Assembly: GCA_033675265.1 (NCBI GenBank)
Contig: JAUJYZ010001097.1
Coordinates: 526,501 to 590,500 of the forward strand
From: Actinostola sp. cb2023
Taxonomy: Eukaryota; Cnidaria; Anthozoa; Actiniaria; Actinostolidae
Direction of reading: 5' to 3'
DNA length: 64,000 nt
In this document: piece by piece, positions 23,901 through 29,819 of the stretch
Numbering within the stretch: position 1 is the first letter of the stretch
Layout of the letters: each line of letters begins with the position of its first letter
Position numbers and translations under genes: made by a program
Notes under the pieces: model-generated
The model's database searches: none
What the model was told of the DNA's origin: nothing
What the model saw: the letters and a program-made list of their open reading frames with translations, nothing else

Positions 23901-26403
23901 TCAAATGAATTCATGAATTTCACATGTTACTAACTAAAGACCCTCAGTTTCCCATAATTCATCTTGATCTCAGATCATCCATTTCAGATTGCACGTTGTC
24001 AACGTCTTTTTGTATACAAGAGAGTCTACTTAAGTAACACTAACTTGAGATCAGAATCCAAATTTTCCAATGGAATTCAACGAACCTCAATAAACTATCT
24101 AAACTATCTACAGTATCTATCTACATGTATCTATCTATCTATCTTGCATTGGGAAGTTACAGTGTACGACGTACCTTTCAGGGATTGCAAAGGATGTTGG
24201 CATTGTGCTGCAGCTATTCATCTTGACCATATCAGTGAGTCGTTGCATTATGTGCACACAGGTTTGCTCAGAGCCTTTCAATGAAAATATACTCAGCAAC
24301 AAAACCATGTCCTGAAAACAAAAAGTGCAATACTCCAGTTTAGAAAGGTTTCTCTAAAGACACAGCTGTACCCCTTAACAAGAGAATAGGGGACTTGCAT
24401 AAGAGGTCACCAGTGGCAGATTTAGGGTGGGGTGAAGGAGGCGCACGCCGATCCCCTACCCTCCTTTGGAAATTTGAATACCTTTTTTGCCCCCCCCCCC
24501 CCCCCCCAATTTGTTTACATGTCCAACCTGAATGCACCTCCCTATGCAAAATCTCTGGATGTGTCACCGAAATGAAAAGAGCATCTCGAAATTAGTGAAA
24601 GGGCAGAGTTCCAGCCCATAATGTCTGACACAGGAGAAATTGCATTAAAAATAAATCAAACATTTTGTGATTCAATAATAATTATTATATATGGGGAAAT
24701 ATGCTGGATAGCAAGCTCTTGTCATCCAATTCATTTTCCATACAGTATGAGCTGAAAATTCACATTTTTACTAATGGTAATATTTATGGAGCTGCTCTTT
24801 TCATTTCTGGAGTTCATTTTGACACAGCTGATCGATTTAAGGGGGTTAGGTTACATATAAAATGTATTATTATTATTATTATTAGGGGTCACGTGACCTC
24901 TTAGTGCATTAGTCCCATATTAATCACATATGGAGAGCTTCAGGTCAATCGTTGAATGTATACCTGAAGGAGTTCAACCAATCTGTTCTTAACTGCAGTA
25001 ACTACTGCTTCTAAAGACACTACTGTATCAAAGTCATCATCATTGCTGTTATCATCATCATCATCTCTGGAATCGTCATCATCGTCTACAAAACCATAAA
25101 GAACGCAAATCAATTGTGATTTTCGTAGCCGATGAAAACCCTTGTGTGCACAGGTGAAACAATGTTGCATACAGTAAACACTCGCATAAAAGAACAAGTG
25201 ATTTTGGGGTTCAGGCTGATGCGTTTCTTATATATCGGGTGCTTAGTGAGAAATCAGGCTGGAAGATGTTCTTAAGAGGTTCTTTTGTTTCTGGAAATGA
25301 GGTACAGTGATCAAGATTACTGAGAGGTTTAATTAATATGCAATCACTGTTTTATTAAATGAAATTGAGCCAAAAACACTAAAGAAAATTAGGCTACTCT
25401 CAACAAAATGAAGTCAAATTTACTCTAGCAACTCCAATCCCTTCTGCGAAATACTGTGTGTTTGTAATGGTCCAGCACACATACTTACATCAGCCCCACT
25501 GTTTTCTTATTTTTGATACCCTTTTTTTTTTTACAAAAGAACATGTTTCATTTGTCAGGCTGAATTGGTTCTTATATATGTTGTGGTTCAAAATGATTTT
25601 TGGTTCAAATTATTTTGAACCGGTTTAATTTATTTTGAACTGGTTCAAATTATTTTGAACTGGTTCAATTTGTTTTGAACTGGTTCAAATCATTTTGAAG
25701 GAAGGCTTTATATCAAGTACCTTGGGGTTAGGTTTAGGGTTAGTATCAGGGAAGGCTTTATATTAAGTACCTTGGGGTTAGGTTTAGGGTTAGTATTAGG
25801 GGAGACTTTATCTTAGGTTTATTAATAATGTGCAATGCATTACTGCCAACGAAATCTTGGATGGTCAAGTGGTTAAGGTCTTGGGATAGCAAGCCAAAGG
25901 TAAGGGGTTCATTAGTCCCAGTCAGGTAGGATATTTACTATGAAAAAAAAGCTAATTAGATATTAGTTCTAGATAGTTAGACAGACAGACAGTTAGGTAG
26001 ATGAGAGGGGAGAAGATAGAGAGAGAAGGAAAGAAAATTATTTAGTTCTTTTTAGGACTCCCCCCCCCCCCCCCCCCCCCCCCCCCCCACACCCTAAAAT
26101 TCCAAATTAAACCAGTTCAATTTAAATTGAACCGGTTTAATTTAAATTGAACTGGTTTAATTTAAATTGAACCAAGGGATCATTTTGAACTACAACATTA
26201 TATATGGTGCTTTATTGACCAAATTTCAGCCTGAAGGTTCTTAATCCACTTGTTCTTTTATGCGGGTGTTTACTGTACCACAAAGTTGAGTGTCTTTGGC
26301 AGTACGTCTAGATTTAGCTCTGCGTCCAGCTCCAGATTGCTTGTCTTTTTCTTGTGCAGCATTGGGCCTCTTTCTTTTTGAGTTTCCTAATAAAGGAAAT
26401 CAC

Positions 26404-26461
<58 letters not shown>

Positions 26462-26468
26462 CAACAAC

Positions 26469-26509
<41 letters not shown>

Positions 26510-26573
26510 TAACAACAATAATGATAATAATAATAATAATAATAATATAATAATAATAATAACAACAACAATG

Positions 26574-26621
<48 letters not shown>

Positions 26622-26716
26622 TTTAGACAGGCAAAAACATATGACAAAATGTATATAGACCGACGTTTCGGAGTCATCATGACCTAGTCAAATGTTTTAT
26701 CATAATAACTTTACTG

Positions 26717-26751
<35 letters not shown>

Positions 26752-29700
26752 GTTTTTATTAAAGAGGGTGACACATATAATAGACAGTACTAATAAACTT
26801 GTGGCCCTCAAATAAATGTAAATATGTAAATAAAATAAATATGTAAATGTAAATAACAATATATATTACTATTATCATCATCATCATCATCATTTTAAAA
26901 GACCAATAATGTACATCATAAACAACAATGATCATCTTCATCATGATAAGAGTTTTACGGTTTTCACGTGCAATGTATGAAATGATGGTTGACGTTTCGA
27001 CTGCACTGGTGGCAGCCTTCTTCAGAATGTCTAACTCGCGCGAAAGCCTAACAAAGTACGATCATCTGTATTTCTTGTAATTAGGCAAATCTTAAATAAA
27101 TCCTAAATACCTTTTGAAGGCCAATGTTTTAGAACGTCAATGGCTTTCTGTAACAGCAAATGATGGTACACATTGTACGCACCACTACCTGCATCAAGAA
27201 TACAACAAAACAATAACAATTTAACTTATTTAACTTGTTCGTTACACTCACTTGTGAGATTCGAAGATACATTTCGTATCCCCGCGCAGCCATGTAATAT
27301 CCTCTATGTAATGCGCAAGAAATAAATTATTATTATTGTATGGAAATATCCCCCTCCCCTGTAAGTTAGTTGATATTACTGTGGGGTGGTCACTCAGAAG
27401 AGGTTTGGTACCTGGAATCTGGAGGAGCACCATGTAGATATTGGCAGACAATACACAGCTTTCTAGTTTGGGTCCAGGACGGGATTGTCTCTTACTAGAT
27501 TCAATCATAGCATGTAGCACAGCAATCAGTGAACGAAGTGGAATCTCATTGTCTGACAACACCTTCCAAAACCCTAGAAATACATTGAATACAGTAACAA
27601 TTAATGCTCTAGTAATTATCTATTATCTATTTTTTATGTAGTTTTGTCTTTGTAAAATTATTTAAATATTAGTTACATTAATTGTGGGCCAAATTGGAAA
27701 CCAGTTTTTGTTATTCAGTCGAACCTCCTGTAAGTGACCACTCAAAATGCCAAGCTTTGTGGTCGTTTATGAGAGGTTCCAACTATAGTGATTTGACTTG
27801 GAACTGAACTTTTGGAAAACTGGTCACTTACAAGAGTGGTTGCAACTGGAGGTTCAACCACGGGCAACAGGTCACGTAGAGTCAGTATTTTGGGTAATAT
27901 TTGTATTTTGCATATCGGTTATAAGCTGTCCGAAGCTCTGTTATTGTCTGTATTTGTCTCTGATGACCTTTAGATATCCGAACCCCCAACAGTAATCCGA
28001 ACCCCGACATCTGGTTTTATTTATGACGTCAGCGAAAGCCCCGACTACCTAACATGTAAGAAGACTACCTTAGGTAGTCGGGGCTTTCGCTGACGTCATA
28101 AATAAAACCAGATGTCGTTCGGGTTTCGGATTACTGACAAATACAGACAATAACAGAGCTTTTATCTCTCTCTAAACTCTACGAGAGCGCCTACGGCTCA
28201 AGAGAGAAAAAATAATAGCATGCATCTGGTAACCAGGTACACATTAACTGAACAGTGTTCACAATTAGAACCGTTCACTATTAGAACCACATACTGTATG
28301 TATGTATGTAATTTAATAGTGCCAGCTCTAAAATAAGCGCTTCTTCTCTATTGATTTTGTGATAACCCGACGTAGTCAATCGATAAAAATCGATATCGAT
28401 TTGCCAATCGATAAATCGGTAAAAATCGATATCCTTGAATTGATTGGTATCGATTTGTATCGATCAATCGGTAAAAATCGATATCACACTTTTTTTCTTT
28501 AATATCGATTTTTATCGATTGACGTGATTTATCGTTTTTTATCGATTTACGTCATTTATCGATTTTGCCGTATTCATTTCAAAAGTTTATTATATAATGA
28601 CAAGACAAGGATACTTTTCTAGCAAACGTTTACTTATCTAATGGCTATTGTTCGGCGAGTTAAAAAAGAAGTAATGAAATAATATCGATTCACAATAGTT
28701 GTATCATAGTTACTAGAGGGGACTAGTACTGGTTAGGGAAGGCTTTTTTATTCTCAGTTTGTAGATAGTCTGGACCGCGGGTCCTGACCGCGTGCACAAT
28801 CTTTGTTACGAGGACTAAGAATTGCATGATGTTTACACAGTAGAGGTATAGACGCTAGTTGATAATGACCAGGTTTGTAAGAGCCGTTCTTCTCACGGTT
28901 GCGATGGTTTTGAAACCATACTGTGACCTAAAAACATCTACATCTTGTTACGTCGGTAGTATCGTTAATAAATAAAAAGATAATAACAATAAATATATAT
29001 ATATTGATTTCAGAATAAAAGAAGTTGCAGTTGTCAATAGTAGTTTGGTTTATGCGTCTCGGTAATTGAACTCTAGGGTCAATCAGATGATATTCAACAC
29101 ATTATTACGCGAAAACAGCAAACCGTTAAAAATCGATAAAAATCGATAAAAATCGATATCACACTTTTTTTCTTCATCGATTTTTACCGATTTCCGTTAA
29201 AAATCGATAACCATCACGTGATTTTTATCGATTTGTATCGATATCGATTGACTACGTCGGGTGATAAGTACCCCTCTATTATAACCGCTCCCTCTCTCAT
29301 TTATATTTCAATCCCTGGATATACAAGATGGAAAGATGTACAGCGACCATGGCATGGTGGTGTGTTGTTGGTACATGTACATGTACATACATGTATAAAC
29401 ATAAATAAGCTTACTATTACATTATTATTTAAAAACTTTTGTTCAAAAATATTGGGAATGCCATGACAAAACGTTTCATTTTTATCGTAAAAGTTAGTTT
29501 CTTTTGGCTCGATCTTCCATGAACGTTACATTACAACCTCTAAAACCCACCACACCCTCGCATAGCTCGCAATACGTTCTTTACCTTCAGCACTGCTGTC
29601 TTGTGTAGATGTCGTCCATCTTCGACAACACAACAAAAGCATGTGAAGTTCTTCTTTGTAGAACTGCTTTTCGGCCGCGTTTGCTTCAAGAACTTCAGGT

Positions 29701-29819
29701 AGACCGTGAGACTCGTAGAAATCATCATTCCATACTTGCCGGGTCCATTCGCTAGGGATACTGTTGAGATTTAAGAGGCTACAAGCTTCTAGAGTCGATT
29801 CGACCAACGACGACGCCAT
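7112..29819 (-). CDS. NCAPD3: Condensin II subunit D3 (NCAPD3), 27 exons recognised, C-terminus not found
   Basis: This gene encodes the HEAT-repeat non-SMC subunit of condensin II, which helps load and position the complex on mitotic chromosomes in the nucleus. Exons were joined by conserved sequence and by GT-AG phase. They run from the start ATG at 29819 down to 7112 and give about 990 residues; the vertebrate protein is about 1500. Recognisable stretches include an acidic tract (exon 5), the HEAT motifs [14 protein letters not shown] (exon 14) and [10 protein letters not shown] (exon 16), and the block [20 protein letters not shown] (exon 26). Exon 16 lacks one base, giving a TAA at 14664-14666. 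One phase step, between exons 18 and 19, does not fit. The C-terminal third was not found; it may lie beyond the left edge or be lost. Introns are loaded with transposons and tandem repeats. Confidence 0.9.
7292..7600 (+). repeat. GAT/GTA-rich microsatellite between exons 27 and 26
   Basis: An imperfect TGATGATGG/TAGTGATGATG array fills most of the short intron. Apparent poly-histidine and poly-methionine frames here are products of the repeat. Confidence 0.9.
7616..7854 (-). CDS. NCAPD3: NCAPD3 exon 26
   Basis: This is the best conserved exon. It encodes [50 protein letters not shown] and [13 protein letters not shown], two HEAT repeats typical of condensin D3. The acceptor is CATTAATAG and the donor CAG|GTTAGT. 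Phase fits both neighbours. Confidence 0.96.
7913..8140 (+). repeat. Imperfect ~30-bp tandem repeat in intron 25
   Basis: About seven copies of units built on CTGCTCTTCCAGGGGG with CCTTCAGC, spaced 30-38 bases. No gene is supported. Confidence 0.8.
8253..8355 (+). repeat. ~36-bp triplication at the exon 25 splice donor
   Basis: Three copies of ATTAGAGCAATCATTGTTAA plus TATGATTCTATACC. On the minus strand each copy begins with GGTATAGAATC, the same sequence as the real exon 25 donor, so the start of the intron is repeated. Confidence 0.85.
8356..8503 (-). CDS. NCAPD3: NCAPD3 exon 25
   Basis: The acceptor CTTTTCAG and donor TTAG|GTATAG bound 148 bases. It encodes [18 protein letters not shown], a serine/proline-rich linker, and [11 protein letters not shown], matching the family's region just before the conserved GKLCL block. 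One base is left over, completed by exon 26. Confidence 0.9.
8530..8785 (+). repeat. Microsatellite AATGAATGAACA
   Basis: A tandem array of AATGAATGAACAAATG variants starts just upstream of the exon 25 acceptor. Open frames here are repeat artefacts. Confidence 0.9.
8957..9007 (-). CDS. NCAPD3: NCAPD3 exon 24
   Basis: This 51-base exon encodes [17 protein letters not shown]; the FTVGEIA part matches the family's FTLGDIA. The donor GCA|GTGTAT is weak, and the acceptor TCTAG was chosen by phase. Boundaries are less certain than the core. Confidence 0.65.
9299..9376 (-). CDS. NCAPD3: NCAPD3 exon 23
   Basis: The acceptor ATTACTTAG and donor AACAAG|GTAAAC bound 26 codons ending in [12 protein letters not shown], similar to the family's RLSNIVLKEN. 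It is in phase with both neighbours. Confidence 0.82.
9792..9817 (+). repeat. Poly-C tract, 26 bases
   Basis: Uninterrupted C run; its true length is uncertain in assembled sequence. Confidence 0.9.
9871..9897 (-). CDS. NCAPD3: NCAPD3 exon 22 (micro-exon, tentative)
   Basis: These 27 bases encode LCRSQPQAK between acceptor CTCTACAG and donor AAAG|GTAAAA. LCR occurs at the corresponding place in the family, and phase 0 is kept on both sides. The call rests on little sequence. Confidence 0.55.
10402..10478 (-). CDS. NCAPD3: NCAPD3 exon 21
   Basis: It encodes [20 protein letters not shown] and GTLCK, aligning with the family's CKLNGF...AVDALQRLC stretch. The acceptor is TGTCTTTCAG and the donor TGTAAG|GTGTGT. 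It completes the split codon left by exon 20. Confidence 0.88.
10809..10898 (-). CDS. NCAPD3: NCAPD3 exon 20
   Basis: It encodes [20 protein letters not shown] followed by PEEMVTSLT, matching the family's LGHILCVIGHIAKHLP. The acceptor is GATGTGTAG and the donor CTGACAG|GTTAGT. Confidence 0.88.
11185..11301 (-). CDS. NCAPD3: NCAPD3 exon 19
   Basis: The core [20 protein letters not shown] with [10 protein letters not shown] matches the family's LLSKIAG...IIQSWEKI. The donor is GCAAG|GTTTGT. The acceptor may be CTTTCTAG (used here) or the CTCTTCTTTGCAG 17 bases further in. Neither restores the phase expected from exon 18, so a small exon or an indel is unaccounted for. Confidence 0.8.
11380..12369 (-). 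repeat. ~84-bp tandem array made of the exon 18 3' end plus its splice donor
   Basis: About 12 copies are seen. On the minus strand each unit reads ACCCTGATTAAGAGTCT, then CAACACACATAGACAGTGAT, CATAACAAG, and GTAATGTAGCC plus a TAGTAGTAGTAA tail. The first part is the coding end of exon 18 (12370-12472), and GTAATG is its donor. The array is thus a serial duplication of an exon end and the start of its intron. Confidence 0.9.
12370..12472 (-). CDS. NCAPD3: NCAPD3 exon 18
   Basis: Following acceptor TATATTTACCAG, the exon encodes [16 protein letters not shown] and [18 protein letters not shown], matching the family's RYLNKAFHIWSKKEK region, and ends AACAAG|GTAATA. Its last ~50 bases seeded the adjacent tandem array. 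Phase fits exon 17. Confidence 0.9.
12835..13295 (+). mobile_element. Nested inverted-repeat elements with a palindromic head
   Basis: An outer inverted repeat pairs AACTTGTCCGCTGTGCTC (12844-12861) with GAGCACAGCAGACAAGTT (13269-13286). Inside are a ~95-base palindrome (12871-12966), a second palindrome (12973-13073) with centre GCGCGTAGCGCG, and a unit with 27-base terminal inverted repeats (13076-13102 and 13236-13262; AGTAGAAACCAACTAGCATA). This unit carries GCCAATCAGATTGCAGGATT just inside its right end. Confidence 0.75.
13411..13599 (-). CDS. NCAPD3: NCAPD3 exon 17
   Basis: It encodes [20 protein letters not shown], then a variable stretch and [19 protein letters not shown], matching the family's WLRGVVPVVMD...QVLAWALLTLL. 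The acceptor is TTGTGTTTAG and the donor TGAG|GTAAAG. It expects a two-base carry-over from exon 16. Confidence 0.92.
14095..14275 (+). repeat. ~39-bp tandem repeat, 4 copies
   Basis: Units of CTTCTCCCGAAAATAGGC plus GCATCTTCACGATTGCAC occur four times. The reverse strand is also open ([12 protein letters not shown]), but this is a product of the repeat. Confidence 0.85.
14621..14735 (-). CDS. NCAPD3: NCAPD3 exon 16, one base short
   Basis: After acceptor TTCTATTGTAG the exon reads [20 protein letters not shown] and MVS, a HEAT repeat matching the family's DPAVSVRKQA, and then hits TAA at 14664-14666. Reading on in the +1 frame gives [14 protein letters not shown], again matching the family, and only that frame joins exon 17. 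The exon is 115 bases where 116 would keep the phase. Either the allele is broken or the assembly dropped a base. Confidence 0.88.
14810..14857 (-). CDS. NCAPD3: NCAPD3 exon 15
   Basis: These 16 codons ([16 protein letters not shown]) lie between acceptor CATTTTATTTCAG and donor ACCA|GTGAGT. They correspond to the helix after RKSALQ in the family. Phase 0 on both sides. Confidence 0.82.
14940..15090. mobile_element. Palindromic element in intron 14
   Basis: The arms GAAGGGCTCCCTGCAA...AAGTGACTTGTGATC and their reverse complement (15035-15082) surround a centre rich in short internal repeats. Confidence 0.6.
15228..15664. mobile_element. Inverted-repeat element, ~435 bp, in intron 14
   Basis: The ends are AACAACCCTGCATTTAAA and TTTAAATGCAGGGTTGTT, each about 28 bases, with an AT-rich interior holding three copies of GGCTAAAACACATAAATTTA. 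A TCTCAGGGTCATGTGGCA repeat occurs just left of the element and again at about 15712, suggesting a small duplication of host sequence. Confidence 0.65.
15895..16090 (-). CDS. NCAPD3: NCAPD3 exon 14
   Basis: It encodes [20 protein letters not shown], a linker, and [19 protein letters not shown], the best HEAT signature in the N-terminal half. The acceptor is GTTATTAG and the donor CTGCAG|GTGAGT. Phase fits exons 13 and 15. Confidence 0.94.
16148..16665 (+). mobile_element. Palindrome-headed element, copy 1
   Basis: A 145-base palindrome (GTGCAATTTGGTCTGAAATC and its complement; centre CCGCGTAGCGGG) is followed by a segment bounded by TTAATCATATTCATTTTGAA and its complement near 16575-16600 and 16645-16665. 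The segment contains AGCCAATCAGATTGCAGGAT, and its last ~72 bases are tandemly doubled. Confidence 0.75.
16740..17260 (+). mobile_element. Palindrome-headed element, copy 2
   Basis: Near-identical to copy 1 at an offset of about 590 bases, including the doubled 72-base end. The small differences (for example around 16255-16280 versus 16845-16870) show the two copies have begun to diverge. Confidence 0.75.
17262..17512 (+). repeat. (TTA)n microsatellite
   Basis: Long imperfect TTA/TTAT tract directly after the palindrome-headed copies. Confidence 0.92.
17571..17658 (-). CDS. NCAPD3: NCAPD3 exon 13
   Basis: It encodes [20 protein letters not shown] and GRSSDRAPT, similar to the family's [20 protein letters not shown]. 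The acceptor is TATACTTCCAG and the donor CCAAC|GTAAGT. Confidence 0.9.
17890..17957 (+). repeat. Poly-G tract, 68 bases
   Basis: Uninterrupted G run on the plus strand, poly-C on the NCAPD3 coding strand, inside intron 12. Confidence 0.9.
18099..18345 (+). mobile_element. Short palindrome-headed element with ends like the Crypton-type element
   Basis: The palindrome CTTATTAACCGAGC...(centre CACGTAGCGCGTG)...GAGGTTAATAAG occupies 18099-18223. It is followed by TTATTATATAGC (18227-18238) and, at the far end, its complement GCTATATAATAA (18319-18330) and ATGTACATATG. The larger element at 20068-22105 has the same layout and very similar ends. Confidence 0.7.
18583..18658 (-). CDS. NCAPD3: NCAPD3 exon 12
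   Basis: It encodes [20 protein letters not shown] and PINEE, matching the family's PHRVFTLDVVLALLELP. The acceptor is CATCCTTTAG and the donor GAAG|GTAAGA. Confidence 0.9.
18996..19082 (-). CDS. NCAPD3: NCAPD3 exon 11
   Basis: These 29 codons ([20 protein letters not shown] then LLKYSKNAK) match the family's LLSKLP...FIAWLYKYSRSSK. The acceptor is TCTGCCGTAG and the donor CCAAG|GTACAA. Confidence 0.92.
19170..19880 (+). repeat. GGATGAAT tetranucleotide-type microsatellite, ~710 bp
   Basis: A long GGAT/GAAT array fills intron 10 almost completely. It is interrupted at 19630-19660 by a short T/A-rich stretch. Serine-isoleucine-histidine frames on the minus strand are artefacts. Confidence 0.93.
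19895..20006 (-). CDS. NCAPD3: NCAPD3 exon 10
   Basis: It encodes [37 protein letters not shown], matching the family's VRILLQHICAKVVDKSEYR. The acceptor is TTATCTTACAG and the donor CGAAG|GTGATG. Confidence 0.93.
20068..22105 (-). mobile_element. Candidate Crypton-type element with palindromic head, in intron 9
   Basis: A 125-base palindrome (20068-20192; TCTTATTAACCGAGC and complement) is followed by TTATTATATGACC (20195-20207), the recombinase gene, the motif CCAATCAAATTGCTTGATTT (22031-22050), and GGTCATTTAATAA (22078-22090), the imperfect complement of the left end. The limits are inferred from this pairing and from the matching small element at 18.1-18.3 kb. Classical Cryptons are described without inverted repeats, so the terminal structure is notable. 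Confidence 0.6.
20499..21881 (-). CDS. Crypton-type tyrosine recombinase (DUF3504-like), intact
   Basis: This 460-residue uninterrupted frame starts with an ATG at 21881. Residues 1-45 are very acidic. Residues 55-170 look like a core-binding domain ([21 protein letters not shown]). The catalytic half has the tyrosine-recombinase set: arginine in [13 protein letters not shown]-x-x-R in [15 protein letters not shown], and tyrosine in LDSYKS. This is the domain found in Crypton transposons and in their domesticated relatives such as the KCTD1, ZMYM and QRICH1 genes. The C-terminal ~75 residues are serine/threonine-rich. It lies in an NCAPD3 intron on the same strand. An intact frame suggests recent activity or selection. 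A Crypton is more likely than a domesticated gene, because element-like ends surround it. Confidence 0.88.
   Translation of the reverse strand: MDEEEFYYFDELTDDLDLANAAKTYEEQMTGKEKDDEDDEMINSFSQAQKSRNTKYKTKSDMKTWKRFCQSNEEERKKMEDIPSEELNKLFCKFFISVRKQDGGEYEPGTLSGFQRSFQRYLQEKGSSYNILKDNEFSKSRNVIAAKRKNLTHQGKGNRPNATRELTKAEEDTLFESGQLSIEEPKALQKALWWFLSLHFGWRARDESRKLSWEDVSLENDPETGDECLIWKTEKGSKTRTGQEGGHQRAFEPKAYAITNKSRCPVEFYKVFRSHRPQSMLAPDSPFYLAINHRRKPEDEVWYLDRPLGKNEIGKFLKESAEAARLNKNQPQGHERKLTNHSVRKTSIGRLLDANVEANYVAQLSGHKNLKSLDSYKSASLKNQRSMSAILSNNTPSFSRDAATSIPSSTVTVMNQSASSCSYTQNPPQAIFSGATIDKIEGCSFNVNVIYQQSTPQNPL
22187..22287 (-). CDS. NCAPD3: NCAPD3 exon 9
   Basis: It encodes [20 protein letters not shown] and [13 protein letters not shown], matching the family's VFHQMLSVILM region. 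The acceptor is CTCCTTCAAG and the donor GCATG|GTGAGC. The split codon is completed by exon 10 across the intron that houses the Crypton. Confidence 0.87.
22366..22842 (+). repeat. (CAGT)n microsatellite, ~475 bp
   Basis: Imperfect CAGT array with a superimposed CAGTTGGT pattern, in intron 8. All serine/valine/glutamine frames are artefacts. Confidence 0.93.
22906..22962 (-). CDS. NCAPD3: NCAPD3 exon 8
   Basis: These 19 codons ([19 protein letters not shown]) match the family's YGLYLLCSPIHGEGDK. The acceptor is CTTGTTTAG and the donor CGTAAT|GTAAGT. Confidence 0.9.
23160..23710 (+). repeat. GATG-rich microsatellite with a longer internal period
   Basis: Degenerate GATGATG/GGTGGT array. A block including ATGATTGCAGTGATGGTGGT recurs about three times with a spacing near 155 bases, so there is a higher-order repeat within the simple sequence. 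Confidence 0.88.
23809..23854 (-). CDS. NCAPD3: NCAPD3 exon 7
   Basis: These 46 bases encode [15 protein letters not shown], the helix before YGLYLLC in the family. The acceptor is GAACTACAG and the donor ACA|GTAAGT. Phase fits both neighbours. Confidence 0.82.
24175..24311 (-). CDS. NCAPD3: NCAPD3 exon 6
   Basis: It encodes [20 protein letters not shown] and [15 protein letters not shown], matching the family's [20 protein letters not shown]. The acceptor is TTTGTTTTCAG and the donor GAAAG|GTACGT. Confidence 0.92.
24490..24507 (+). repeat. Poly-C tract, 18 bases
   Basis: C run in intron 5, in a small element that pairs AGGTTTCTCTAAAGAC (24347) with related sequence downstream; that pairing is weak. 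Confidence 0.8.
24964..25085 (-). CDS. NCAPD3: NCAPD3 exon 5
   Basis: An acidic run ([20 protein letters not shown]) leads into [18 protein letters not shown], equivalent to the family's acidic linker followed by RNAIFHLLKNFLRLL. The acceptor is GGTTTTGTAG and the donor CTTCAG|GTATAC. Confidence 0.9.
25858..25920 (+). ncRNA. tRNA-like segment, probable SINE head
   Basis: TGGTCAAGTGGTTAAGG fits a pol III A box and D-loop, and GGTTCATTAGTCCC, about 43 bases later, resembles a B box and T-loop (expected GGTTCGAATCC). The spacing fits a tRNA. Stem pairing looks degraded, so a tRNA-derived SINE fragment is more likely than a working tRNA gene. Confidence 0.45.
26060..26088 (+). repeat. Poly-C tract, 29 bases
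   Basis: C run within the TA-flanked transposon. Confidence 0.88.
26279..26386 (-). CDS. NCAPD3: NCAPD3 exon 4
   Basis: It encodes the basic linker [20 protein letters not shown] and [15 protein letters not shown], like the family's NRKRKKEQPK...HRKRGK. The acceptor is CTTTATTAG. The donor TTTGTG|GTACAG is made partly from the TA duplication and the end of the adjacent transposon. Confidence 0.88.
26404..26622 (+). repeat. (AAT)n/(CAA)n microsatellite
   Basis: Long AAT array with short CAA interruptions just upstream of exon 4 in transcription order. A second short AAT tract is at 26718-26750. Confidence 0.92.
27111..27188 (-). CDS. NCAPD3: NCAPD3 exon 3
   Basis: It encodes [20 protein letters not shown] and HWPSK, matching the family's VFHPVMFDKCIQTLKKSWP. 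The acceptor is TTGATGCAG and the donor AAAAG|GTATTT. Confidence 0.92.
27412..27573 (-). CDS. NCAPD3: NCAPD3 exon 2
   Basis: It encodes [20 protein letters not shown] and ends [13 protein letters not shown], matching the family's IWTFFIENNVSHSTLVALF and LYFLLLEVPG. The acceptor is GTATTTCTAG and the donor TCCAG|GTACCA. Confidence 0.94.
27718..27862. mobile_element. MITE in intron 1, GAACCTCC ends
   Basis: TCGAACCTCCTGTAAGTGAC and the complementary GTCACTTACAAGAGTGG...CTGGAGGTTC bracket about 145 bases. Confidence 0.6.
27933..28162. mobile_element. 230-bp near-perfect palindrome in intron 1
   Basis: AAGCTCTGTTATTGTCTGTA at the left pairs with the right end. The inner arms GGTTTTATTTATGACGTCAG and GCGAAAGCCCCGACTACCTA are almost perfectly complementary, leaving a loop of about 15 bases. 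Confidence 0.75.
28375..29262. mobile_element. 888-bp inverted-repeat element with ATCGAT subterminal repeats
   Basis: The ends ACCCGACGTAGTCAATCGAT and its complement are flanked by GATA on both sides (28371-28374, 29263-29266), a likely 4-base target duplication. Multiple AATCGATAAAAATCGATATC copies fill both subterminal regions. The interior is unique and non-coding. Confidence 0.8.
29585..29819 (-). CDS. NCAPD3: NCAPD3 exon 1 (start)
   Basis: The chosen ATG at 29817-29819 has a good context (AAG before, GC after) and begins [19 protein letters not shown]. It continues [15 protein letters not shown], like the family's EWVDTVWELDF, and ends at GAAG|GTAAAG. The open frame extends 13 codons upstream, but only from a GTG. 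One base carries over to exon 2, which fits. Confidence 0.9.

Larger units (their letters stand above)
25172..26275. mobile_element. TA-flanked inverted-repeat transposon abutting the exon 4 splice donor
   Basis: The ends are CAGTAAACACTCGCATAAAA and, at the right, the complement of CAGTAAACACCCGCATAAAA, continuing imperfectly for about 50 bases. TA is present on both sides (25170-25171, 26276-26277), the target duplication of Tc1/mariner-like elements. The interior has no transposase. It holds tandem TTATTTTGAACTGGTTCAAA repeats, a telomere-like TTAGGTTTAGGGTTAG pair, a tRNA-like segment and a poly-C run. Confidence 0.8.

Noticed and set aside
26655..26690. Second hammerhead-like stretch (ATGATGACTCCGAAACGTC, minus strand)
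   Set aside because: The first core base is wrong and no helix II hairpin separates the two core segments.
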